A DNA stretch of 64,000 bases, from positions 6,200,001 to 6,264,000 of the forward strand of contig AP026547.1 in assembly GCA_026075535.2 (NCBI GenBank), given 5' to 3'. Each line of letters starts with the position of its first letter. The first letter of the stretch is position 1. The notes beneath the pieces were generated by a model. The model saw only the letters and a program-made list of their open reading frames with translations, had not been told where the DNA came from and made no database searches. Of the stretch, positions 35,522-45,461 are shown piece after piece. The stretch is from Tricholoma matsutake. Lineage: Eukaryota > Basidiomycota > Agaricomycetes > Agaricales > Tricholomataceae. The position numbers were made by a program, and so were the translations under genes.

Positions 35522-35919
35522 TTGTTGCTCAAGTTTTTCAAACCCAGCATTCCTCAAAATGCACTGCTTGTACCACAACTGTCACCTATACACACCCCAA
35601 AGACTCAGTCCAGCCAATTACTAACACCCAAGAATGACTTGAAGGTTGCAGTGACTAGATTGGAGGAAGCTGTGGAGGCTGCATCTGATGTCTGTCAAAG
35701 CACAGTTGAACTTCTCGTGAACCTTCACGTGGCGATCGAGCAAATCCCAGATGATAAACCACAGGCCACTACTGAGCATCAGCTGTTTCCTTTTGGGGAA
35801 AATCCAGCCAAGTCAATCCATCCAGACATTGATGATTGGGAAGATCTATTGAATCTGATGCTGAAGAAGTACAAAAGTCTTGTGCCTTGTATCTGAATGC
35901 ATGCATATGTGGATCAGAA

Positions 35920-36193
35920 TGTTGGAGCAGACTATATACGCTGCACAGTGGAAGAGACAACACGTTCCTTACAACCTACCTGGGGTTTACTTGGACTTAC
36001 AGCTAGGGTTAGCAGAGGTAAGAACACTGTATTCCTACTACGGTACAGGTTCTCCTTATATACATAATAATAAGGACGTCACATGACTCAGGAATGTGTT
36101 TACCGCATGTATGCGCAGTAAGCGCAGTAACATGCGTATGCTGCATGTATTGCCTCATGTATACAGCATGCATCACTGGGATTAATTTCAACA
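35920..36193 (-). repeat. copia 3' LTR
   Basis: Begins TGTTGGAGCAG and ends TTTCAACA on +. It reads as the same sequence as 41345-41618. Confidence 0.95.
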
Positions 36194-36204
36194 CCCCCCC
36201 TCAA
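36194..36204 (-). promoter_or_regulatory. copia polypurine tract
   Basis: On minus, TTTGAGGGGGGG directly abuts the 3' LTR (TGTTGAAA). This is where plus-strand DNA synthesis is primed. Confidence 0.85.
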
Positions 36205-36225
36205 ACTGTACAGTGCTCTAAGCAG

Positions 36226-39200
36226 CTAAGTTTGAATCTCGAAAGTAATTCCGAGAGAGTCTCTAAATTTCCTGAATAGGACGGCGCCAAGGTTCTTTGT
36301 GAACATGTCAGCCGGATTATCACTTCCAGGAATGAAAACGACTGTGACTTTGTCATTTTCTATGCATTCGCGGGTGTAGTGGTAGCGAATGTCTATATGT
36401 TTGGTCCTTCTTTCCTGAACTGGATTTGATCCAATAAAGATGGATCCCTGATTATCAGCGCAGATTGGTACATGCTTCAGTGTATATCCAAGTTCCTGGA
36501 ATAAGGACTCTATCCACACTATCTGCCGACAAGTGTCGGAGAGAGCCATATATTCGGCTTCTGTGGATGACAGTGCTACAGTTTTTTGTAAACGGGACTG
36601 CCAGCACACAATGCCACTCGCCAGAGTAGCAAAGTAACCCATTGTAGATCGGCGCTTGACAGTGTCAGCTGCCCAATCAGAATCTGTGAAGGCCTGCAGC
36701 CCCTCAGATTTCTCTCCATCATAGACTATACTGTACTTCTGGGTTCCCACCAGATAGCGCATTATGTACATTGCTTTGTCTAGATGTTCTTGGCTAGGAT
36801 TAGCCGAGAATTGCGACATCTTGATTACTGCGTAAGCGATATCAGGTCGCGTTCCGAGCATCAGATACAATAAAGATCCGATCACAGACTGATATTTTGA
36901 TCTAAGCGCCGCGTTTGGCGTCGCTGTGTTCTCCAACGGTTTGTAGCCAGTCGGGAGCGGAGTGGGGGCAACTTTGGCATTTGTCATCTCGAACCTCTCG
37001 AGCACTTTGGCGAGATATTCTGTTTGATCGAGTTTGACTTTTGTAGTGGTCTGGGTGACGCGCATGCCTAAGAATTCCGTGACTTTTTCAGTACTACGGC
37101 ACTCCCAATGCTTCAGGCAAGCATTCTTCTTTTCATCCACAAGTTTCTTGTTCTTGCCCATGAACAAGCCATCATCAACATAGACTAGCGCAATAATGAT
37201 GCTGCCTGTCTTAGGATCCTTGTGTATGAAGATGCCGGCATCGGAGCTGGCATGCACAAACCCAATGGTGCGCATAAATGCCTCTAACTCTTTCCACCAT
37301 GCTAGTGAAGCCTGTTTAAGGCCATACAATGCTCGGCGTAAGCGCATTACTTTGCGCTCTTTACCCTCGAGTCTGAAACCCTCGGGTTGATCCATATAGA
37401 TCTCCTCATCAAGTTTGCCATATAAAAATGCGGTTTTTACATCTAGACCGGTCATATACATGCCTTCTAGAGACGCAAGGGCAAACATGAGGTGTACGGT
37501 CTCGTAGCGGACTACTGGTGAGAAAATCTCATCAAAGTCAACACCTTCGACTTGTGAAAAGCCTTTGGCCACGAGTCTGGCTCGTTTTCTTCCGTCCGAT
37601 TTCACGGAGAAAACCCATCTATTTTTGATTGTTTTCCAATCATGTGGAAGATCGACGATATCATAGACTTGTCGCTTGCGAAGAGCCTCTAACTCTTCAC
37701 GACAAGCCTGTTTCCACTCAAGTTGCTGCTGCCGGGGTAGGCGTGCAATATCGCAAAATTGGTTTGGAACTAGGCTTTTTCCGCTTGATGGTGTGACTGC
37801 TTTTGATAACAGCCAGCGGATAAGCTCATCTCCACCTTCCTTGGTTATCTTTTTAATATAACCTGCTTCGTCCGGTTCCCCCATTGGGTAATCATGTTCT
37901 TGATTATTGGAATCAGGCACACTCTCATGGGGTGCCGAACTCGGTCCAGCAACCGGTTCTTGCTGTTGAGGTCGTGGTCGTGTTCGGTTATGATCCAAAT
38001 CTTGACCCACAGACTTCTTCCAATATCGATCACGCGCAATGTCTCTCTCTATGTCAGAGGGGAGTCGCTGTTCTCCATAGGTATTGCCGGGACGGTTTGG
38101 GATTTTCCTCTGCCTGCCTGATCGACGGGGCAATTGCTGCCATTCCTGTTGATCTTCACGTCTTGGACGAAAGTCCTCAGTGTTAACTGGAGGCGGCGGA
38201 GGAGGAGCGTTAGTCGCATCGTCATGCGCCTTTTGCTCGCTTGGTAAATCATCATCATCATCTTCTAATGATGGAGGAAGGGGCGTATTTTGTGGTGGTA
38301 TAGGGTCATCGCCATCCATTCCAGATGAGTGGTCGTCATCTTCTGGTTCTGGAGGTGGAAAATCACCAAGGTCTGTCTTGGCAGGAGTTTTAGCTCCAGG
38401 ACAGCATGGGAACATCGTTTCATCAAATAGTGCCGTGGCACCAATGAATATTGCGCCATTTTGTCGCATGAAACGATATGCTTTAATGCCATCTTCTACT
38501 CCAAGGTACGTCATTAACTCCGATCGAGGAGATAATGTTGTTGGACGTTTTTCCTTTGGTAGATAGACATAAGCACCGCAACCGAAGACCTTCAGATTGT
38601 TTAGATCTGGGCAGACCTTTGTCAGGTCCTCAAAAGGTGTCAGCCATTTCAGGCGCCTTATTGGGGTTCAGTTGTATAAATGTGTTGCATGTTCTATGCA
38701 AAATTCCCACCATGATTGTGGTAGACAAGCGGTGAATTGCAAGGTTTGCAACTTTTCCATTATTGTCCTTATGGCGCGCTCTGCGCGCCCGTTCTGTTGA
38801 TGAACGTGGGGTGCAGACATCTCTATTTTGATGCCTAAGTCCTTGAGCTGTTTTTGTAGCTCACGATCCTTGAACTCCCCCCCTGGATCGACATGCCAGC
38901 ACTTGATTGTAGCGCCATATTGGGTTTTAGCCATCGCTTGAAATTGTCTAATCGCTGCAGCAGCATCAGATTTCTTTCTGAGACATTGGACCCAAATATG
39001 TGACGTTTTGTCATCCAGAAATACAATGAAGTATTTATGTTTGTGGTACGATAGTACCGGGAGTTCCTTTAGGTTGGAATGTATTAATTCAAAGGATTTG
39101 TCAGCTCGTGAGTCTGACTCGGGAAAAGATTTTGAGGTCATTTTCCCTTCTGCACACCCTGGACATATAATTTTGTCTTTAGGAATAATTAAATTCCTTG

Positions 39201-41094
39201 GGAATTTTATGGTGCTTTTAGGCATTTTCCCTAGCGCCTCTTTGGATGGGTGTCCAAGTCGCCTATGCCAAGTCAAGTAGTCAGCGACATAAATGGTCGC
39301 GACATTAACCTTTTTGGTGCTCAATATATGAGTCTGAGCCCAATAGATCGTGTCATTCCTCCTTAGAGGGACACAATGCATGATTGGGTTTCCATGCTCA
39401 ATAAATGAAATGTGTGCGGAGGAACCACGCACATCACTTCCGTCTTGTAAAAAGACCCCCATTGACATCAATCGAGTATTAATGTCGGGTATGTAGTAGA
39501 CGGGGTATAACCGCATTTCACGTGTCTCTGACTTCCCATGACATACTACCTGGTGTTTAATGAAGACTGCTCCTTTTCCTACTATATGAGTAGTACCAGT
39601 GGCCATTTGGACCAAGGTAGAGTCCTTTCTCGGTAAAGGCTCGTAAGAAGCGAAATCTTTTATTTCACCAGTGAAGTGTTTTGATGCGCCTGAATCCATG
39701 ATCCAGTCGGCACCTTTCTTACAATCTCCCTTTGCACACATAGCACATATATTAAGATCTAAATAATTCCATGATACATTTAATAGCGGTAAAATTTCAC
39801 ATGAAAAGTTTGCTGTATTCATAGGAATATTAATCTTAGTGCTTGTGGCAGGGAAAAGGACTGACCTGTCATCATACGCCCCTGTATCAAGGGGTTCATC
39901 GACGAGCATTTCGTCGATGGCTTTCCACACTTCCTCATCAGACACCGGAGGTTCAGATCCGAGGGAGACAGTATCGTCTTCTACCTCCTCGATCCTAGAC
40001 TCGGGTTCTGGTTCTATCCTTCTTCTCTTTCCTTCTCGCACCATCAGGTGCTCTTCCAGTGGTCGCAGATTTTTTGCGCTGTGCGGAAGTTGCATTTGCT
40101 CGAGGGTGTCTCGAGCTTGCTGATATTCGGCATAAACCGAACGAGAGGTAGAGGCCACGCCCGTATATGCCTGTGCAGGCGGTCGGCAGCGAGGATCCCT
40201 TGTGGGAGTGTGTTTGCATCTTTCGATGCGCTGTATAAGCGGCATCGGCGGTATGATGGTGCCATTACCATTTATGGTGGTATAGGCTTTGGAGGTGAGG
40301 TGGGTATGTTTATCCTTCGGCTTCTCCTCCTTAGTCTTTCTGTCCCCACGTTGTCCACGCTTTCGGGACGAGTCTCCGTTGCTGTTTTGCCCTTCTTTGG
40401 GCTGCCATTTGGGGTTTCCCCCTTTGCGCTTAACAGCAGAAAGTTTGTTGGCCTGAGGCTGGCCAGCGGGCTTTCCTACTGCTGTGCGCCTTGAGGCTTC
40501 AGCGACAATGGAGTCCTTGACATGTTTAAATGTCAAGGCGCTAGTAGCAGTCGTGTTAAGGACCGTTGCGGACAAGGAATCGTACTCGCACGGCATCGCA
40601 GCAAGTAGAATCATTGCTTGCACTAGCTCGGGGATGGCGACGTTAGCAGCCGTAAGGCACTCAAATTTGTCTGCCATTCTAGCAATCTCCGGTGCGGGGT
40701 TCGCAGCCGGGATCTTGATCGCTATTGCAGACCTAAAGTCCGCGAAGACTTGGGAGGGGCCGTCCACACCATAATCGGTGCGGATGAGATCCCACACCTC
40801 CTCAGCAGTGTCCTTTGAGTTGGCACGCTGCCGAATGGAGGGGGCCAGGTGGAGCACTAGGCTACCAATGGCCTGGTCATTTTTGTTGCTCCAGGTCTGG
40901 AGCTTGGCATTAGCATCCGCTACCAAAGTAGCGTTCGTCGCCGTCAAGGGAGGCGCCGGGGGCGGTTTTTGCTCCGCCCCGCTAGTTATTTGCCAGAGGC
41001 CCTGAGACCTGAGCCACACCTTCATTGAGTCAGCCCATTGAATGTAATTTGATCCGTCAAAAGTTTGAACGAGTTTCTCAAGAGTTGAAGACAT
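36226..41094 (-). pseudogene. copia Gag-Pol polyprotein with one in-frame TGA
   Basis: The start is the ATG at 41092-41094 (MSSTLEKLVQTFDGSNYIQW). A Gag region comes first, then a Gag-like basic stretch. The protease is at DWIMDSGASKHFTGEI (DSGA active site). Integrase has the HHCC motif (LTWHRRLGHPSKEALG...IICPGCAEGK) and catalytic core (FIVFLDDKTSH, CWHVDPGGEF, HQQNGRAERAIRT). RT is at VFSVKSDGRKRARLVAKGFS with IALVYVDDGLFMG carrying the YVDD site; RNase H has ALSSTEAEYMALSD and ends HIDIRYHYTRE onward. The frame is open throughout except for a TGA at 38668-38670, between HATHLYN and TPIRRL, where the family has Arg. That fits CGA to TGA. Stop-free length would be about 1,620 residues. The stop cuts integrase from RT. 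Confidence 0.95.
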
Positions 41095-41332
41095 GATTTT
41101 GTGGTGGCAGCTGTTAAAAGCGCTCAATCAGTCTTTTTACTCAATAAAACACGTTTAACGTTCTCAGGAGAAAACACTCCTTCAGAGTGGTTAACCCTAG
41201 TCAACCTAGGTTTTTATGTGCAGCTCGCAGGGAGCGCAATGCAGCTCACGAAGAGCGCAAGGTTATAATTTGGAGACGATGAAGTCAATGTCGTTTGCAG
41301 CCAATTAAGGCGCGTTTGCGACGTGCCCAGCA

Positions 41333-41344
41333 GGGCCCATAACC
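41333..41344 (-). promoter_or_regulatory. copia primer-binding site (initiator tRNA-Met half)
   Basis: Directly after the 5' LTR, on minus, the sequence is GGTTATGGGCCC. It pairs with the anticodon stem-loop of initiator tRNA-Met (GGGCUCAUAACC) with a single G-U wobble. That is the half-tRNA priming known for Drosophila copia, not the usual 3' CCA-end priming. Confidence 0.75.
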
Positions 41345-41618
41345 TGTTGGAGCAGACTATATACGCTGCACAGTGGAAGAGACAACACGTTCCTTACAAC
41401 CTACCTGGGGTTTACTTGGACTTACAGCTAGGGTTAGCAGAGGTAAGAACACTGTATTCCTACTACGGTACAGGTTCTCCTTATATACATAATAATAAGG
41501 ACGTCACATGACTCAGGAATGTGTTTACCGCATGTATGCGCAGTAAGCGCAGTAACATGCGTATGCTGCATGTATTGCCTCATGTATACAGCATGCATCA
41601 CTGGGATTAATTTCAACA
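41345..41618 (-). repeat. copia 5' LTR
   Basis: Reads the same as 35920-36193. It borders the primer-binding site on its left side. Confidence 0.95.
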
Positions 41619-41854
41619 CAGAAGTGTCCAAGGTGGAAATCAACAAAGGAGACACTGTTATGCAGTGTAAAGTGCTAGGGTGTGAGACTCAATGGGTATG
41701 CAAAAAAAATTCCTCTGCTGTTTACTTCTGTCACTGACTAGCTTATTCCTAGTATCATTGTGCATGTATGAACTACGATTTTGCCCCAAAGAGCTGGTTA
41801 TGCCCTGGTTGCAAAGGTAGCAGTGCTGCTTCAAAGCACTGTTGTGCAAAGTGA

Positions 41855-43064
41855 AATATTTCTGATATGTATAATTACCCTCCCTGTCTCTATCATCCAT
41901 ATATAATATGTATTGTGGCTGGTATGGACTGTGAGACATGTTTGCAGAGTGTAGGTTACAATTCTTCCACGAAATTTCATGTGACTAAAATTTCCATATA
42001 TGGAAGGAGGGGTTGGTCAAACAGACCACTGAAAAAAAAATATGAGTGGATGTCTGATTTTCCTGTTCTGCCAGCCCCTTGCTCCTCCTGCCCTCATATT
42101 CTGGCTATAATAACAACTGTAGGATTTTGAAGGGATCTATCAGATCACTTATTAGGACTATTCTATCCTTTTTGTGTATTGCACAAGGGGAAGACCTAGG
42201 TATGCAGGTAAGTGACAACCTCTCCCCCCCCCGGGACCCCATAAAGGTGCACTGACAGAGAGCCCCTTGTTCCCAGCTCTCCAAACATCAATTCCCACTT
42301 CTCCATACATTCCTCTACCCCTCTACATACATTAGAGGGTGCACATGTACAAGCCCAGTAGATGGTACCCTGTCTCACACTTCCCTCCCTTCTTTCTACT
42401 TCCTCTCCTCCCTAGTCTTGTAAAGCCATCACCAATCATGTAAATAGCTATATATATGACTATTGAGTCCTCCTATACATGCAGTAGAAACCTCCCATGA
42501 AGAGAAGAGATCCCTCCTGTTCCTTATGAAGGGAGAACATTGATTTAGCTTGAGGTGAAAAAGCAAAAATATATGTTATATATATTTGCAAGTGTTATCA
42601 ACAAAAAAAGCATTGAGGAATGACTAGAATAGTGTGCTCATTGTCTGGGGTGATGAGCGCGCAGCCGAAGGCGTCGCGCACGTTGATCAACCGTGATCTG
42701 TTGATGATCGGGATGTGCCGATGTTGGGTTTTAACGAGATATAGTGGAGTCACGAGGATTATTATTAGGCTTTACGTATACTGTGGGAAGGTCAGGTGTA
42801 TTTAATTTCTAGCCTTTTTGTGATCGCCGAAAGCGGAAGGTCACGAGCCTGACATTTTCTTTGCTTTGAAGACAATAAGACTCAGGAAAATGTTTCACCC
42901 CTTCTTTACGCCCCCATCTTGTAGCATACTGACAAGCGCACTCACTGAGTTCCCTCAGCTCCTACCACTTCAACCCTTCGCTGGCCAACTGCCATCGCCT
43001 GTGTACTCCAAGCTAGACTTGAGCTAGATTGATCTCCTGTCCAGAACTCAATTATCTGTAAGCA
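41855..43064. other. Right edge of repeat island and promoter of PX gene
   Basis: Up to about 42600 the sequence is AT-rich and CpG-poor like the repeat island, with no coding frame I recognize. A C-rich run lies near 42225-42240. From about 42640 composition changes abruptly to CpG-containing host sequence (GATGAGCGCGCAGCCGAAGG), marking the island edge. The last 300 bp should hold the PX-PB1 promoter. Confidence 0.45.
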
Positions 43065-45296
43065 ATGAACGGCTTAGGGAATCCGGTAAGATTTCCGCAT
43101 ATCACAATCGAAGATTGGCTCGATATTAACTATGGCAAAGGTTGGACTTGGCGATATAGACGTCATGGACTCCGAAGTATGTCAAATGATCATCTTGTTA
43201 TGATTCGTCACCATTGACCATATACGCTTCAGCCTTATAAGCGTGCCGTCTACCGTCCACCCCCATCGAAGTTCATGGTCGAAATGCTTGGCGCAGCTAA
43301 ACAAGGTTTTCTAACCCTTATTCCGAAATATTTGTGCTCAGTGTTATCTTCAGGCAGTACTTATAGTTTTGGAATGCGGATATCTGCCATCAATCCTGGG
43401 TATCGTTCTTCTGTCTCTTCCCAGGGCTCTCTCTCAGAATACGAGGTATGGCGGCGGTGGGAAGATTGCCTGTGGTTTCAAGGCATTCTCGAGGTCGAGT
43501 ATCAACGTATGGCAAGAGATAAACGCCAGCGCCTTCTTCGAGGGAAAGGTGTAAAGAAGAATGGGTTTTACAAGCAGGATCACGCATCCTCCTTTGAGTC
43601 CCTTCCACCCGGCCCTGACCCCCGCTCCGTCGCCCAGGATATACACGCGTATATCCCTGCGCTCACGAGGAAGGCGACGTTGTTTCGCACCAATCAGGCA
43701 ACTGTCGATCAAAGGGCGCTGGAATTGAAAGCTCTCGTAGAAGCAATTTTCCAGCACGATGTACCTGCTCTAGTTGATGAACTGAGGCAGAGCCGTATTG
43801 TTACCGATTTTTTCGGCTACTGGCGGCGCGACTATGATCTGGCTGAAAAGCAACGGGCGCACACTTCCAAGCCTCGTGCCTCAATCTCGAGCAGCAACTT
43901 CTCCAAATATTTCTCGGCATCCAGTCCAAACATAACTGATCCTCACAATCTTGCTCAAGTGACCACACCTTCAAAACTTCGACCTCCAAGTATCGTAGTC
44001 TCTCCGAACTCCAGAAATCGGAAGTCGAGCACCGACTCCAGCGACCACTCTCCAACTCGCATTGCTCGGGACCGTGCATCTTCAACCACATCATCCGATT
44101 CACTATCCATACTATCTGATCAAAGTTTGGATAGCCCTGTTGCCACGAGTGCCCCCGACATCGCTGATGACATGCCTGTTATTCCGTTCCATCATAATCC
44201 TCTTCGTTGGTCGGATCCTCAGGTTCACGACCATGCGTCTTCTAGCTTGGCAGTCCTTGCTGAGGAACATGAGCCTTGTCTTAAAGATGATGCTCTGTCA
44301 GCTACACCACATCCCCCGCAAAGTCTGTTAGAGAAGAGAAGAGGAGTTCGAAATGGCAGGATATTTTTGCCTTCACCCGATCAGAAGCCCGACTCAGTTG
44401 AACCAGATTTGACGTTTGGTGGGTTTTTTTTTCTTTTGCCTCTTTGCTTCCTTGCTCTATGCTAAGCGTTCCTCGCAGCCGGTAGGTCTCTTCGTGAATC
44501 CTGGCAAACGATCGATTCCGCCGTCGATGTGCTGGAAGGCATCGACTTGACTTTGGCGTCTCCTACGCAATTTTCTTACCGGGCGTCGATGAGCAGCATT
44601 TCTTCTGTTATGACACACTCTTCAGCTGATGCTGTAATCCCGCGAACGCCGGAAGCCTTTCCGTCTCGTAGAAGAAATACAAGACCACGCGTATCAGGGC
44701 CTGTATCCATCTCGGAATATGACATTTGGTCAGACACCAAAGATGGCTATTCCGCTGGTACGTTTCCACTTTCTGTTTCTACTCGCCTTATGGCTAATTA
44801 CTTAGCCACAGCTTCTTTCCCTCTTACCTCTATAGATCTCTCAGATGTGATCATCCATACCCGCCCCGAAACGATGCCGGCCCACAAGCACGCAATAGAC
44901 GAACACCTCACCCCTCCAATCCCTGATTCGCCCATCGGATCATGCAACACTGCTTTGGGCCCCCCAACCCCCGAGAAACTCAGCATCAAGGCAGGATATA
45001 ACGATTCCATGATCATGCTTCGAGTTCCTTGGGATATCACCTACGAAGACGTGCGCCAGCGGCTTTACAACAAGTTCGTCGGCCAAGAAGGCATGCCTCT
45101 GTCGAATTCCTTCAAAATATCTTATTTGTGGCCAAGCCAAGGTGGCAAAGCTTCCGATGCCTCAGACGCCCTCTCGTCTGAGCCTCATCAAGTACACTTT
45201 GTCACATCGCAGGCGGATTGGGAGAACGTAACGACTGCGATAGAAGGTTCCAAACTTACATTGCGCATTACTGACAATGTCACTTCTTCAACGTGA
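43065..45296 (+). CDS. PX and PB1 domain protein, possible polarity/signalling scaffold
   Basis: The start MNGLGNP (ATG 43065-43067) splices through GTAAGA...AAAG into VGLGDIDVMDSE, then into PYKRAVYRPPPSKFMVEMLG. The PX domain, which binds phosphoinositides, runs over TYSFGMRISAINPGYRSSVS, with SEYEVWRRWEDCLWFQGILE as its RR(Y/W) motif. Ser-rich disordered stretches follow from about residue 230. Downstream of an intron (GTGGGT...CGCAG) lies a helical SLRESWQTIDSAVDVLEGID and more Ser-rich linker. A C-terminal PB1-like ubiquitin fold (NDSMIMLRVPWDITYEDVRQ, LYNKFVGQEGMPLSNSFKIS, ADWENVTTAIEG) ends at 45296. PX+PB1 resembles Scd2/Bem1, but no SH3 domain is visible, so this is a distinct basidiomycete architecture. 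Whether a second small intron near 44757 is used is unsure. Confidence 0.78.
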
Positions 45297-45461
45297 CCTG
45301 ACCTTATTCAATATCTCCATCTACATAATTTTTCGATTTTTTCCAGCTTTGATTTTAAAAATATTTATACCTTCGACTTCTAGGATCGCTTTTATTGTAC
45401 GATTCTTCGTGTATACAATTCTCCTCTCAGAATTACAATGTCACAAAGTAATGCGATTAAA

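Larger units (their letters stand above)
35920..41618 (-). mobile_element. Ty1/copia LTR retrotransposon, full length (5,699 bp)
   Basis: Two 274-bp LTRs that I read as identical flank the element. It is bordered by a perfect 5-bp target duplication CAGAA at 35915-35919 and 41619-41623. The coding strand is minus, so the 5' LTR is on the right. A primer-binding site, a polypurine tract and a single gag-protease-integrase-RT-RNase H frame are all present. Identical LTRs indicate a recent insertion. It split the PHD-finger gene. Confidence 0.97.
35522..41854 (+). pseudogene. PHD-finger protein split by copia insertion
   Basis: The left part (35522-35890, no ATG seen; the open frame begins upstream) reads LLKFFKPSIPQNALLVPQLS, then VAVTRLEEAVEAASDVCQST and IDDWEDLLNLMLKKYKSLVP. 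The copia element with a 5-bp duplication separates it from the right part (41619-41854): MQCKVLGCETQW, intron GTATGC...CCTAG, then YHCACMNYDFAPKSWLCPGC, stop at 41852. The pattern CxxxGCxxxWYHxxC...W.CPGC is the C-terminal half of a PHD-type zinc finger. I recall this N-terminal FFKPxIPQ/PHD pair in repeat-associated Agaricomycete proteins, so it may itself be transposon cargo. The middle may be partly missing or contained in an intron. Confidence 0.65.

Noticed and set aside
36094..36279. Cys-rich open frames repeated at 36094 and 41519
   Set aside because: They are the two LTR copies read in one frame, not small secreted proteins.
38180..38566. Plus-strand Gly/Ser-rich frame within copia
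   Set aside because: Antisense shadow of the acidic/Pro-rich region of the copia polyprotein.
38668..38670. TGA as a programmed recoding site or evidence for UGA reassignment
   Set aside because: Host genes such as erg24, the PX-PB1 gene and the methyltransferase gene end in TGA, and the position is inside pol, so decay is simpler. Readthrough remains testable.
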